64,000 bases of DNA from Caballeronia sp. M1242 (lineage in GTDB: Bacteria > Pseudomonadota > Gammaproteobacteria > Burkholderiales > Burkholderiaceae): the NCBI RefSeq assembly GCF_017220215.1, contig NZ_CP071130.1, forward strand, positions 744,001 through 808,000, in the 5' to 3' direction. Shown piece by piece: positions 45,276 to 54,598 of this stretch (within the stretch, counting starts at the first letter, position 1; each line of letters opens with the position of its first letter). Below the pieces are notes generated by a model, which did no database searches, was not told the DNA's origin, and saw nothing but the letters and a program-made list of their open reading frames with translations. The translations under genes were made by a program, and so were the position numbers.

Positions 45276-46958
45276 ATGAAACCGAACGACGAGCCGAATC
45301 TCGAACTTCCCGCAGCCGACGACGCCCCTGTCGACCCCGCGCGGCGGCGCTTGCTGGCTGCGGGCGTCGGCCTTGCCGGATGGTCGCTCGGCGGCTGCAA
45401 TCTGTTCGATCACAAGCCGGCCACGCCGAAGACGGCGGCAGACCTTACGCTGGACCGCGCGCTCGCGGCGCATGCGCGCCAGATCGTCGTGATCTACGCC
45501 GAAAACCGCAGCTTCACGAATCTCTACGGGGACTATCCGGGCGTGCAGTATCCGCTCTCGGCAGTGACGTCCGCGCAATGCACGCAGTTCGACCGCGACG
45601 GCGTGACGCCCCTGCCCACGCTGCCCAAGATCTGGGGCGGCCTGGTGCCGCAGGCTCAGGAAGTGGATGGCAAGCGTTACGCCATTGCGGAACATCAGAT
45701 CAGCGAGCTGCCCAACGGCCCTTTCCGCCTCATGGACGCGCACGGCGAACCGCTGCCCAACAGCGTCATCACGCGTGATCTGGTGCATCGCTTCTATCAG
45801 AACCAGATGCAGATCAACGCCGGGCGCAACAATCAGTTTGCGGCGTGGGGCGACTCGGGCGGCCTCGTCATGGGCCACTATGGGAATTCGCCCGATACGC
45901 TGAAGCTTTGGGACCTCGCGCAGCAGTACACGCTCTGCGACAACTTCTTCATGTCCGCGTTCGGCGGCTCGTGGCTGAACCACATCTTCCTGATTTCGGC
46001 GCAGGCACCCTTCTATCCGGACGCAAAGAACGGCCCGGCGGCGAAACTGCTGGCTGTCGTCGAAGGCGACGACCCAACCGGCACGCGTCTCAAGCTCGCG
46101 CCCGATTCGCCAGGCTCTGCGCTGGACGGCCCGCCGAAGTTTGTCCGCGACGGCGCGCTGACCGCCGACGGCTACGCGGTCAACACCATGTTCCCGCCGT
46201 ATCAGCCGAGCAACGTGAAGCCCGCGCCCGGCGGCGACCCGCGCTTCGCGGATACGTCGAACGCGCTGGTGCTCCCGCCGCAGACCTACGCGACCATCGG
46301 CGACCGCTTGTCGGACAAGGGCGTCGACTGGGCGTGGTACAGCGGCGCGTGGCAATACGCGCTCGATCACCGCGACACCGGCGCGGTGCCCGACTTCCAG
46401 TACCACCACCAGCCGTTCAACTACTTTCGCAACTATGCGCCCGGCACGGCCGCCCGCGAGCGGCATGTGCGCGATGCCGGCATCGGCGACGATCCTTCCA
46501 CGAACAAACTGCTCGCCGATATCGACGCCGGCCGCCTGCCGCCTGTCACGTTCTACAAGCCGCAGGGCAACTTGAACATGCACGCCGGCTACGCGGATGT
46601 CGCCTCGGGCGACCGCCACATCGCCAATGTGATCGAGCATATCCGGCGCGGTCCGCAGTGGCAGAACACGGTCGTCATCGTGACCGTCGACGAAAACGGC
46701 GGCTGGTGGGATCACGTCGCGCCGCCGAAGGGCGACCGCTGGGGGCCGGGCTCGCGCATTCCGGCGCTCGTCATCTCGCCGTTCGCGAAGCAGGGCTATG
46801 TCGATCACACGGTCTACGACACGAACTCGATCCTGCGCTTCATCTCGCGCGTGCATGACCTTGCGCCGCTCGACGGCGTGGCCGCGCGCGACCGGGCGAT
46901 GGCGGCCAACGGCGAAGCGCCGCTCGGCGATCTGACCAACGCGCTGGATCTCGCTTAA
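45276..46958 (+). CDS. AcpA/phospholipase-C-family phosphoesterase
   Basis: 560 residues. ARRRLLAAGVGLAGWSLGGC in the N-terminus combines an RR-type signal (twin-arginine-like) with a possible lipobox. QIVVIYAENRSFTNLYGDYPGV is the active-site Glu-Asn region of the acid phosphatase/phospholipase C family, with NFFMSAFGGSWLNHIFLIS, HAGYADV and VTVDENGGWWDHVAPP also conserved. These enzymes hydrolyse phosphomonoesters or phospholipid heads outside the cytoplasm. CGAGGAG lies 7 nt from the ATG. Its last 4 bp overlap the convergent RidA gene. Confidence 0.9.
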   Translation: MKPNDEPNLELPAADDAPVDPARRRLLAAGVGLAGWSLGGCNLFDHKPATPKTAADLTLDRALAAHARQIVVIYAENRSFTNLYGDYPGVQYPLSAVTSAQCTQFDRDGVTPLPTLPKIWGGLVPQAQEVDGKRYAIAEHQISELPNGPFRLMDAHGEPLPNSVITRDLVHRFYQNQMQINAGRNNQFAAWGDSGGLVMGHYGNSPDTLKLWDLAQQYTLCDNFFMSAFGGSWLNHIFLISAQAPFYPDAKNGPAAKLLAVVEGDDPTGTRLKLAPDSPGSALDGPPKFVRDGALTADGYAVNTMFPPYQPSNVKPAPGGDPRFADTSNALVLPPQTYATIGDRLSDKGVDWAWYSGAWQYALDHRDTGAVPDFQYHHQPFNYFRNYAPGTAARERHVRDAGIGDDPSTNKLLADIDAGRLPPVTFYKPQGNLNMHAGYADVASGDRHIANVIEHIRRGPQWQNTVVIVTVDENGGWWDHVAPPKGDRWGPGSRIPALVISPFAKQGYVDHTVYDTNSILRFISRVHDLAPLDGVAARDRAMAANGEAPLGDLTNALDLA

Positions 46959-47353
46959 ACCGGAGCCGGTTCGACCCACGCACGCGCCGAGATTTCGAGC
47001 AGATAGCCGTAATGCAGCGCGCCGACCGGCACGACGGCGCGCGCCGGCTTCCACGCGCCGAAATGACGCGCGTAGATGTCGTTGAACGCCTTCCAGTGCT
47101 CGACGCCGACGAGATAGACCGTCACTTCGATGCAGTCCGCGAGCGCTGCGCCCGCCGCTTCGAGCACGGTTCGTAGGTTGCGCAAGGTCTGCTCGGCCTG
47201 CTCTTCGAAAGGAAGGTCGCCGGTGTGCGTGCCGTCCGGGCGCACGGGCAACTGGCCCGAGACGCAGATCAGATTGCCGGCGCGCGTCGCATGGCTGTAG
47301 TGGCCGGCGGGAATGGGCAGGCCGGGGGCGTTGATCGCTTCGATCGGTGGCAT
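46955..47353 (-). CDS. RidA-family protein
   Basis: 132 residues. PAGHYSHATRAGNLICVSGQLPV, FEEQAEQTLRNLRTVLEAAGA and EVTVYLVGVEHWKAFNDIYARHFG are the RidA/YjgF fold landmarks; the Arg near VSGQ / P-A-R-A-V binds the substrate carboxylate in true RidA. These are small trimeric enamine/imine deaminases. Between the convergent AcpA and the LysR gene on the same strand (36 bp apart), so it may be regulated together with it. Confidence 0.9.
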   Translation of the reverse strand: MPPIEAINAPGLPIPAGHYSHATRAGNLICVSGQLPVRPDGTHTGDLPFEEQAEQTLRNLRTVLEAAGAALADCIEVTVYLVGVEHWKAFNDIYARHFGAWKPARAVVPVGALHYGYLLEISARAWVEPAPV

Positions 47354-47389
47354 GGTGGAGTCCTGTATCGAGTGGGAGCAGCGGTGCCG

Positions 47390-48289
47390 TCAGAGCGCCA
47401 GCTTGCCCGCGAGAAAGTCGAGGAACGCGCGGGCCCGCGCGGCCATCGACTCGCTTTGGTAATAGACGGCGCTGATCGGCTGGCGAACGTCGCGCAGCGC
47501 ATCGTCGAGAATCGGGCGCAGGCGGCCCGCTTTGACATCGGCGGCAGTCATGAAGTCGGCGAGACACGCAATGCCGCCGCCGTCGAGTGCCAACTGCCGG
47601 ATCGTCTCGCCGCTCGACGCGGAAATCGCGGGCTCCACGGTCACGAACTCCGCCTCGCGCCCTCCGCGCGTATTCCGCAGTGGCCAGTCGTTGAGACTCT
47701 CGGGCGCCGTGAAGCCGATCAGCCGGGCGCACATGAGTTCGTCGACGTCGCGCGGCTCGCCGTGCTCGGCCAGATAAGCCGGACTGGCGAGCACGCGCAA
47801 GCGGCTACTGCCGAGCGCGCGTGCGTGCAGCGTGGAATCCTGCAGCGCGCCGATCCGGATCGCAATATCGACACGCTGTTCCAGCAAGTCGACGATGCGC
47901 TCGTTGCTCGTCAGTTCCAGCGAAATATCTGGATAGAGCTCGGCGAACGCTCTGACGTGCGGCACGACGCAATGAAGCATGAACGGCGACGCCGCATCCA
48001 CGCGCAGCCGGCCCGCCGGGCGCTCGCGGCGTCGGGAAAGCGCTTCCTCGGCGTCGTCCATCGCGGCGAGTATCGCGCGGGCGCGGGTCAGGAACAGCTC
48101 GCCTTCGTCGGTGAGTTGCAGCCGGCGGGTCGTGCGGCGAACGAGCGTCGCATCGAGTTTCTTCTCCAGCCGCGTCAGCGTCCGACTCACGCCCGACACC
48201 GTCTGTTGCAGGCGTTCGGCCGCCGCCGTCATCGATCCGCTGTCGACGACGGTCACGAACACGAGCAATTCGTCGGTGTTGGTCTTCAT
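47390..48289 (-). CDS. LysR-family transcriptional regulator
   Basis: 299 residues. N-terminal winged helix: MKTNTDELLVFVTVVDSGSMTAAAERLQQTVSGVSRTLTRLEKKL. The C-terminal effector domain is of the periplasmic-binding fold, with PDISLELTSNERIVDLLEQ and CLADFM. The divergent gene at 48403 is the likely target; 113 bp separate the starts. Confidence 0.93.
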   Translation of the reverse strand: MKTNTDELLVFVTVVDSGSMTAAAERLQQTVSGVSRTLTRLEKKLDATLVRRTTRRLQLTDEGELFLTRARAILAAMDDAEEALSRRRERPAGRLRVDAASPFMLHCVVPHVRAFAELYPDISLELTSNERIVDLLEQRVDIAIRIGALQDSTLHARALGSSRLRVLASPAYLAEHGEPRDVDELMCARLIGFTAPESLNDWPLRNTRGGREAEFVTVEPAISASSGETIRQLALDGGGIACLADFMTAADVKAGRLRPILDDALRDVRQPISAVYYQSESMAARARAFLDFLAGKLAL

Positions 48290-48402
48290 GGCGGCGCGTC
48301 GATTATTGAATTCCAGTCAAGTTTCCTTTGAGACTAACACGGTTTTTGCGAAAGTCGAAACGGACGATACTGGGCGCACTGGTTCAATCAATGGAGCAAC
48401 GA

Positions 48403-49299
48403 ATGAATATATTTGTGACTGGCGCGGGCGGTTTTATCGGCGGATCGATTGCGGCGGGGCTGGTTCGTGACGGGCATCGCGTGCGTGGACTCATCCGCCG
48501 CGAAGAGCAGCGTGATGCGCTGAAGCGCGCGGGCATCGAGCCGGTCGTCGGCAGTCTGGACGACAGCGCCCTGCTCGCCGATGAAGCGCGAACCGCCGAT
48601 GCCGTCATCAACGCGGCCAGCAGCGATCATCGCGGCGCGGTCGAGGCATTGGTGCGTGCGCTCGAAGGGTCGGACAAGCCGCTGCTGCACACGAGCGGAT
48701 CGAGCATCGTCGGGGACGGTTCGGGCGGCGAGGCGTCGGAGGACATCTACACCGAGGCGCAGTTGCCCGAGCCGACCGCCGACAAGGCGCCGCGCGTCGC
48801 CATCGACCGTCTCGTGCTCGACGCAGCTAAGCGCGGCGTGCGCTCGGCGGTGCTCTGCAACACGCTCATCTACGGTCACGGCGCGATTCCGGACACCGCG
48901 AGCGTCCAGTTGCCGCGTCTCGAGCGGCAAGCGAAGAAGAGCGGCGTGGTCAGGCACGTCGGCCGCGGCTTGAATATCTGGTCGAACGTCCATATCGACG
49001 ACGTCGTCGATGCGTACCGGCTGGCACTCGCGAAGACGCCGGCGGGCGCGTTCTACTTCATCGAGAGCGGCGAGGCGCAGTTCCGCGACATGACGACCGC
49101 GATGGCGAAGGCGCTCGGCTTGCGTGGCCCGGAAGACTGGCCGCTGGAACAGGCGATCGAGGAATGGGGCTACGAGATGGCGTCCTACGGGCTCGGGTCG
49201 AACAGCCGCGTGCGGGGCGAGCGCGCCCGCACGCTCCTCGGCTGGCAACCGAAGCGCACGTCGGTGATCGAGTGGATCGAGAAAGAGATGGTGCGCTGA
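48403..49299 (+). CDS. NAD-dependent epimerase/dehydratase-like SDR
   Basis: 298 residues from the ATG at 48403, with GGAG 6 nt upstream. MNIFVTGAGGFIGGSIAAGLV binds NAD(P), and SGSSIVGDG, NTLIYGHG and VHIDDVVDAYRLAL are extended-SDR elements. The typical YxxxK is not clear, so an atypical member similar to plant-like or short NmrA-like oxidoreductases is possible. Likely controlled by the divergent LysR regulator. Confidence 0.83.
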   Translation: MNIFVTGAGGFIGGSIAAGLVRDGHRVRGLIRREEQRDALKRAGIEPVVGSLDDSALLADEARTADAVINAASSDHRGAVEALVRALEGSDKPLLHTSGSSIVGDGSGGEASEDIYTEAQLPEPTADKAPRVAIDRLVLDAAKRGVRSAVLCNTLIYGHGAIPDTASVQLPRLERQAKKSGVVRHVGRGLNIWSNVHIDDVVDAYRLALAKTPAGAFYFIESGEAQFRDMTTAMAKALGLRGPEDWPLEQAIEEWGYEMASYGLGSNSRVRGERARTLLGWQPKRTSVIEWIEKEMVR

Positions 49300-49311
49300 T
49301 CGGCACCACGC

Positions 49312-49338
49312 GGCGAAATTGGCTTGACCAATTTCGCC
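49312..49338. promoter_or_regulatory. 11-bp inverted repeat with a FadR-type core, between two convergent genes
   Basis: GGCGAAATTGG and CCAATTTCGCC flank CTTGA. The core 17-mer at 49317-49333 (AATTGG-N5-CCAATT) fits the TGGyynrACCA dyad of FadR-subfamily GntR regulators such as PdhR/LldR. It could also be a bidirectional terminator hairpin, but no T run follows. It lies 17 bp past the stop of the Ldh-family gene. Confidence 0.45.
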
Positions 49339-49354
49339 TCGCAGCATCTTGCGC

Positions 49355-50458
49355 TTACTTCAATGCGTCCGCGTACTGCGCGATTTCGGCTTCCGTCATG
49401 CCGGATTTTTGCGCCGATTCGCGAATCTGCTTCCACGTGGTCGGATCGATCGGCACGCCGTTCGCGCCGCGTTCCGCGCGACGCGCTTCTTCCGGCTCGC
49501 CCGGCGCGTAGATCGCATCGACGCCCTCGGCGCGCGGCGACGCCTTCATCCATTGGAGGAATGCTTCCGCTTCGGCCTGCGCGGCGGGCGCGTCGAACGC
49601 GTTCGGATCGAGAATGACCGACGTCATGCAGTTGTAAATGGCGCTCGACTTCTCCAGCGTGCTTTCGTGCGTCGTGTAGCCGCCCGACAGCGCGCCGCCG
49701 AAAATCTCGCACAGCGCGGCCAGTCCCGAACCCTTGTGCAGGCCGAACGCCGTCAGCGCGCCGAACGGCTCCTCGTGCATGACCTTCGGCTCCACGGTCG
49801 GGCGCCCTTCGTGATCGAGCAGCATGCCCGGCGCGACCTTCACGCCCTTGTTATACGCGACGCGCGTCTTGCCGTAAGCGATGCCCGCCGTCGCGAAATC
49901 GAGCACGAGCGGGTTTTTGCCGTCGCGCGGATACCCGGCGCAGAACGGATTCGTGCCGAAGCGCCGGTCGATGCCGCCGAACGGCGCGACGAGCGGATCG
50001 CCCGCTACGTTCACGAAGTGGAACGACACGAAGCCCGCCTTCGCGCATTGCTCCGCCCAGTGGCCGATGCGCCCGATGTGGTGCGCGTTGCGCAGCCCCA
50101 CCGCGCACACGCCGAATTTCTTCGCGCGCTCGATGCCGTGCTCCATCGCCTCGTACGCGACGACCTGCCCGAAGCCCTTGCGGCCATCGACGGTCAGCAC
50201 CGCGCCGGCGTCGCGGACGATTTCCGCGTGCGTGTTCAGCTGCAATTGGCCGTCGGCGAGCGACGACGTGTAGCGCGGAATCATGCCGACGCCGTGCGAA
50301 TCGTGGCCCGACAGATTGGCCATCACGAGGTGATCGGCTACGAGTTCCGCCTCCCGCGCCGCGCTGCCGGCGTGCTCCCAGATGGCGCGGACGTAGGCAT
50401 GCAAGGTGTCGGCGGCGATGCGCTGTTCTTTTACTGCGGTTTGGCTCGTTTCGTTCAT
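49355..50458 (-). CDS. Ldh/malate-dehydrogenase-family (LDH2) NAD(P)-dependent oxidoreductase
   Basis: 367 residues from the ATG at 50456-50458. SGHDSHGVGMIPRY carries the catalytic His, GLRNAHHIGRIGHWAEQC, FGTNPFCAGYP and DFATAGIAYGK are family signatures; the C-terminal HKGSGLAALCEIFGGALSGG completes the fold. The family reduces or oxidises 2-oxo/2-hydroxy acids (malate, lactate, ureidoglycolate, 2,3-diketogulonate). A FadR-type palindrome lies 80 bp before the start and a second one just past the stop. Confidence 0.88.
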   Translation of the reverse strand: MNETSQTAVKEQRIAADTLHAYVRAIWEHAGSAAREAELVADHLVMANLSGHDSHGVGMIPRYTSSLADGQLQLNTHAEIVRDAGAVLTVDGRKGFGQVVAYEAMEHGIERAKKFGVCAVGLRNAHHIGRIGHWAEQCAKAGFVSFHFVNVAGDPLVAPFGGIDRRFGTNPFCAGYPRDGKNPLVLDFATAGIAYGKTRVAYNKGVKVAPGMLLDHEGRPTVEPKVMHEEPFGALTAFGLHKGSGLAALCEIFGGALSGGYTTHESTLEKSSAIYNCMTSVILDPNAFDAPAAQAEAEAFLQWMKASPRAEGVDAIYAPGEPEEARRAERGANGVPIDPTTWKQIRESAQKSGMTEAEIAQYADALK

Positions 50459-50537
50459 TGCGACTCTCGTCTCCAAAGTCGATTGCTGACGCGTCGTCTC
50501 TACGTGCGACGCGGGGCCTTCTACTTTACAGACGATC

Positions 50538-50554
50538 AACTGGCCTGACCAGTT
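50538..50554. promoter_or_regulatory. FadR-type palindrome upstream of the Ldh-family gene
   Basis: AACTGG-CCTGA-CCAGTT is a perfect 6-5-6 dyad with the same spacing as the site at 49317-49333. It sits 80-96 bp before the ATG, where an operator would be expected. Confidence 0.5.
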
Positions 50555-50570
50555 TCATTTTCAGCCAAAC

Positions 50571-50598
50571 CAAAGAAAACGCCCGCAAGCGCGGGCGT
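50571..50598 (-). terminator. rho-independent terminator after the M20 peptidase gene
   Basis: Minus-strand stem ACGCCCGC/GCGGGCGT (8 bp, 4-nt loop), followed by TTTCTTTG. It separates the M20 peptidase gene from the Ldh-family gene, so the latter has its own promoter. Confidence 0.8.
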
Positions 50599-50624
50599 CA
50601 GTCCGACAACCGTGGAAAAAAAGC

Positions 50625-52094
50625 TCAGGGCGCAGCCGCGATCACTTCCGCCACTGCCGCCGTCAGCTTGCGGGCATACGGCACGTGCAGGAATTCGTTG
50701 GGTCCGTGCGCATTCGATTTCGGACCGAGCACGCCGCACACCATGAACTGCGAGCGCGGGAAGCCTTCCTTCAGCGTATTCATCAGCGGAATAGTGCCGC
50801 CCTGCCCGATATAGGCGACATCGGCGCCGAAATGCCGGCGTGACGCGTCGTTCAGCGACGACGCAAGCCACGGCGCAAGGTCCGGCGCGCTCCAGCCCGT
50901 GGCCGCGCCCGCTTCCGGCTTGAACGTGACTTTCGCGTTGTACGGCGGATCCAATTCGAGCAAGGACTTCAGCTGCGCGACTGCCTCCGTCGCCTCGACG
51001 AGCGGCGGCAGGCGCAGCGACAGCTTGAACGCAGTGCGCGGCGCAAGCACGTTGCCGGCGTCCGCGAGGGGCGGCAGGCCGGCTGCGCCCGTCACGGTCA
51101 GCGACGGCCGCCACGTCGAATTCAGCAGCGCTTCCTTCGGATCGGTGGTGGTCGGAAGCACGCTGCCTCCATCCTGACCGCAGCTCCACGGCAGCTTTTT
51201 CCAGACATCGTCGCCGAGAATCTGCGCCGTGGCTTCCGCTTCGCGCAGGCGTTGCGCCGGAATCGCGCAGTGGAAGTCTTTCGGCAGCAGATTGCCGGTG
51301 GCGGCGTCTTCGAGGCGCTCGAACAGTTGCCGCATGATGCGGAACGTCGACGGCGCGATGCCGCCGTAGCCGCCCGAATGCAAGCCTTCTTCGAGCACCT
51401 GCACTTCGAGGTCGCCCGCGACGAGCCCGCGCAGCGACGTGGTCAGCCAGAGCTGATCGTAGTTGCCCGCGCCCGAATCGAGACAGATCACGAGTCCGAC
51501 GTCGCCGAGCCTGTCGCGCAGCGCGTCGATGTACGGCAGCAAGTCGTAGCTACCCGACTCCTCGCACGTCTCGATGATGCCGACGCAGCGCGGCCGCTCG
51601 ACGCCCTGCGCGTCCAGCGCCGCGAGCGCCGTGATGCTGGCGTAGGTCGCGTAGCCGTCGTCCGCGCCGCCGCGCCCGTAAAGCTTGCCGTCCTCCAGCT
51701 TCGGGGTCCACGGACCCAGATCGCTGCGCCAGCCTTCGAATTCCGGCTGCTTGTCCAGATGGCCGTACAGCACGACCGTTTCGGTGCTGCCCGAGCGCGT
51801 GGCCGGGGCTTCGAAGAAAATCACCGGCGTGCGCCCGGTCAGCCGCACGATTTCGACTTTCAAGCCTTTGACCGGCTGCGCCTTCACCCAGTCGACGGCG
51901 TCCGTGACCACGCGTTCGATGAAGCCGTGGCGCGCCCAGTCGACGTCGAACATCGGGCTTTTGGCGGGAACGGCGATGTAATCGGTGAGCGCCGGAACGA
52001 TCTCGTCGTTCCATTTGCGGTCGACGAATGCCTGCAGCGCGGACGCGTCGAGCCGGACTGCTTCTTCTTGCGGTGTGCTGTCGCCAGTAGTCAT
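50625..52094 (-). CDS. M20-family metallopeptidase (dipeptidase-like)
   Basis: 489 residues from the ATG at 52092-52094. VLYGHLDKQPEFEGW has the metal-binding HxD, YGRGGADDGYATYA the bridging Asp, ETCEESGSYDL the catalytic EE, and CLDSGAGNYD the next Asp; PNEFLHVP gives the last His. The dimerisation domain lies at about residues 225-390. These enzymes cleave dipeptides or remove acyl groups. No signal peptide. Terminator follows the stop. Confidence 0.92.
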   Translation of the reverse strand: MTTGDSTPQEEAVRLDASALQAFVDRKWNDEIVPALTDYIAVPAKSPMFDVDWARHGFIERVVTDAVDWVKAQPVKGLKVEIVRLTGRTPVIFFEAPATRSGSTETVVLYGHLDKQPEFEGWRSDLGPWTPKLEDGKLYGRGGADDGYATYASITALAALDAQGVERPRCVGIIETCEESGSYDLLPYIDALRDRLGDVGLVICLDSGAGNYDQLWLTTSLRGLVAGDLEVQVLEEGLHSGGYGGIAPSTFRIMRQLFERLEDAATGNLLPKDFHCAIPAQRLREAEATAQILGDDVWKKLPWSCGQDGGSVLPTTTDPKEALLNSTWRPSLTVTGAAGLPPLADAGNVLAPRTAFKLSLRLPPLVEATEAVAQLKSLLELDPPYNAKVTFKPEAGAATGWSAPDLAPWLASSLNDASRRHFGADVAYIGQGGTIPLMNTLKEGFPRSQFMVCGVLGPKSNAHGPNEFLHVPYARKLTAAVAEVIAAAP

Positions 52095-52165
52095 GACAGA
52101 GATTCCATGCGGGCAAACCTCCATCATAGACGGGAAACTTCCGGCTCGCGAAGCGTCTCGCGATC

Positions 52166-54598
52166 TCAGCGCGCGCCGTTGATGACGATTCGCGTGAGCG
52201 CCGGATCGGCTTCGATGGCTTCGTCGGTGAACGGGAACCGCTGCCAGTGCTTCGCCGCGAAAAGACGCGTGGCGTCGCCCGAGCGAGGCGAAGCGGGATC
52301 GTCCGATTCCGACGGCGCGAGCATGGTGTCCGCCTCGACGCCCGCCGCGCCGTCGGCCGTGAACGTGACGACCTGCATGTAGCTGTCGCCGTGGCCGTTC
52401 GCGTCCATCGAATAACCCTTCGGATCGAGCGGACGCCCCGCGCAGACGACCGTGAAGTAGCCGGCGTTGTCGCAGCCGCCGTAGAGCGGCACGTTCGCGC
52501 CATTGCGCGTCGTGTAGAGCAGGTCGCCACGCCGCGAATCCAGCGCGAAACCGTTGAGCCGCAGCGAGAGCGCCGCGCCGCCGAGTGCCTGCCGCAACTC
52601 CTGCACGACCTCCGGGCTGTCCGTTTTCAGGCCGCTCGGCGTCGCGAGCGGGCGCGCCGGATCGAAGCGCGTCGCGGCCAGCGTCTCGGGCGCGAGCTTC
52701 GTGACGCGCCGCCAGAACTCGTCCCACAGATTCGCGCCGCGGGCGTCGATATCGGCCGTGCCGTTCCAGTTGCGCAGCACGTCGCAGGCGTCGTTGAGCG
52801 CGCTCGTCGCGTCGCCGGGCGTGCAGACGGCGTCGAGTACCGGCTGACGATACAACTGCTCGGACAGCGAGTGCGTCTCCAGCACGGCCTGCTCGACCTC
52901 GGCCCGCGTCACGCCGCCGGGGTCGCGCTGCAGCCGCGCCGCGAGCAGATGCCCGTAGCGGGTGCGCATGGACTGCTCGTAGCGCGTCGCGCCGAGCACG
53001 CGCGCGTAGCCGGTGAGCGGGACGTTCGCGTTCGTGAGCCAGTAACTATCGTTGAAATTGCCGACGTAATCGCCGCGAAGCATGCTGGGTAATTGAGTAA
53101 CCGGCAATGTGCCCGGCTGCGCGCCCGGCGTCGTGTTAGAGGGATCGCTGCGCCACATGCAGGCGGTTTTCGAGCCGTCGAGGACAGGCACGCCGGGCAT
53201 CCGGCTCGCCAGCGCGCGGCCCGTCGGCGTCGTGCAGGCGTCGGCGAGCGCATCGGGCACGCCGGGAATCGGGCCGATATCCGCGAACCACGCGCGCGGG
53301 TCTCCCCGGCCGATGGCGAACGTGTTGGCCCACGGTATCGCTTTGTACCGCTTCTGTATCGCGATGAAATCGTCGAGCGAGCGAGCCTGGTCCCATGCGA
53401 AGAAGTTCTCGAAACTGCGCACGTTGTCCGCGTTGACGTCGGCGAACGCGTAGGCGCGCTGCGCGTTCCAGCCGAGGCCGGCGTTCATGGCCGACAGATC
53501 GACGACCGGACCGAAGCGCGTGCGATACAGCGTGCGCGACACCGATTCGAGCGAGCCGTCCGCGCGGCGCACGCGCACGGTGAGCGGCACGGGGGTCATC
53601 GCCTGGCTCGCGCCGTCGAAGAGATAATGCGTCGGGTCGGCGGGATCGAGCGTCATTTCGAAGAGGCCGAAGCGGCGGCCCGTCGAAACGGTATGCGTCC
53701 ACGCGATGTTTTCGTTGAAGCCGAGCACGACGAGCGGCATGCCGAGAAACGACACGCCCGCCACGTTCAGGCGGCCGGGAATGGTCAGTTGCGCCTGATA
53801 GAAGCGGTCCGGGCCTTGCCAGGACCAGTGCGGATTGCCGAACAGGATGCTGCGCTTCTCCCGCGTGATCGGCGCGCCGAACGCGAGCGCGTTGCTGCCG
53901 AGGCCGGGCATGTCGCCGACGGCATCGCGCCGCTCTCTCCTGTCCAGCGACGCGGCCGGCGGCTGCGCGCCCGGCTTCGGGTGCGCCGCCGCGATGGCCT
54001 GCACGAAACGCGCCGATCCGCCCGCCAGATTCGCCGCGATCACGCGACGGTAAATGTCGTCCGGCTCGATGTCCTCGACCCACGGCTGGCTGCGGCAAGC
54101 GGCGTGCGCGCCGGGAAACTGGCCGGCTTTCAGATCGGCCAGATAATGGTTGTAGCCGGATGCGAAACCGTCGACGAGATCGCGCAACTCGGGCGGCTGC
54201 GCGGCGCGATAACGGTCGACGGCGGCTTGGTCGTCGACTAAGCGGAAGAAGAAATCGGCGTCCAGATTGCGCGGCTGGCCGAACGTCGATCCGCTCGGCA
54301 GGCGGGCGTCCGCGCCGAAGTACGCGGACCGCTCGCCGCGATAGGTCACGAAGCCATCGGCGAGCGTGCAGAGCGTGTCTTGCGCCTGCGCATAGCCGTA
54401 GCCGAAACCGAGGCTGCCCCAGTCGGCGGCGCGGACGTGCGCAATGCCGGACTGCGTGCGGCGGATTTCGGCGCTGTACGGCGTGTCCTTGCCCGGCGCG
54501 GCGCGCGCCCGGTCGGACGCATCCTGCGACGACGCGCAGCCGGCGAGCACCGCGCTCAAGATCGCGCTGAAGATCGCAAGCCTGATGGTCTGATTCAT
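52166..54598 (-). CDS. penicillin-acylase-family Ntn-hydrolase lipoprotein
   Basis: 810 residues. AIFSAILSAVLAGC is a lipoprotein signal with lipobox LAGC (Cys21). The small-subunit part includes the alpha domain GSLGFGYGYAQAQDTLCTLADGF; the linker ends at PGLGSNALAFG, where Ser235 would become the N-terminal nucleophile after self-cleavage. The beta part continues with GNPHWSWQGPDRFYQAQL and later NDSYWLTN. Relatives hydrolyse penicillin amides or acyl-homoserine lactones (PvdQ type), which makes quorum quenching possible here. Located 71 bp upstream of the M20 gene. Confidence 0.9.
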   Translation of the reverse strand: MNQTIRLAIFSAILSAVLAGCASSQDASDRARAAPGKDTPYSAEIRRTQSGIAHVRAADWGSLGFGYGYAQAQDTLCTLADGFVTYRGERSAYFGADARLPSGSTFGQPRNLDADFFFRLVDDQAAVDRYRAAQPPELRDLVDGFASGYNHYLADLKAGQFPGAHAACRSQPWVEDIEPDDIYRRVIAANLAGGSARFVQAIAAAHPKPGAQPPAASLDRRERRDAVGDMPGLGSNALAFGAPITREKRSILFGNPHWSWQGPDRFYQAQLTIPGRLNVAGVSFLGMPLVVLGFNENIAWTHTVSTGRRFGLFEMTLDPADPTHYLFDGASQAMTPVPLTVRVRRADGSLESVSRTLYRTRFGPVVDLSAMNAGLGWNAQRAYAFADVNADNVRSFENFFAWDQARSLDDFIAIQKRYKAIPWANTFAIGRGDPRAWFADIGPIPGVPDALADACTTPTGRALASRMPGVPVLDGSKTACMWRSDPSNTTPGAQPGTLPVTQLPSMLRGDYVGNFNDSYWLTNANVPLTGYARVLGATRYEQSMRTRYGHLLAARLQRDPGGVTRAEVEQAVLETHSLSEQLYRQPVLDAVCTPGDATSALNDACDVLRNWNGTADIDARGANLWDEFWRRVTKLAPETLAATRFDPARPLATPSGLKTDSPEVVQELRQALGGAALSLRLNGFALDSRRGDLLYTTRNGANVPLYGGCDNAGYFTVVCAGRPLDPKGYSMDANGHGDSYMQVVTFTADGAAGVEADTMLAPSESDDPASPRSGDATRLFAAKHWQRFPFTDEAIEADPALTRIVINGAR

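Noticed and set aside
45204-47732. 842-codon minus-strand frame across the AcpA and RidA genes
   Set aside because: No domain, biased composition; the other strand has AcpA with a good ribosome-binding site.
49312-49338. Simple intrinsic terminator between convergent genes
   Set aside because: No T run on either strand and the core matches the upstream palindrome of the Ldh-family gene; kept as operator candidate instead.
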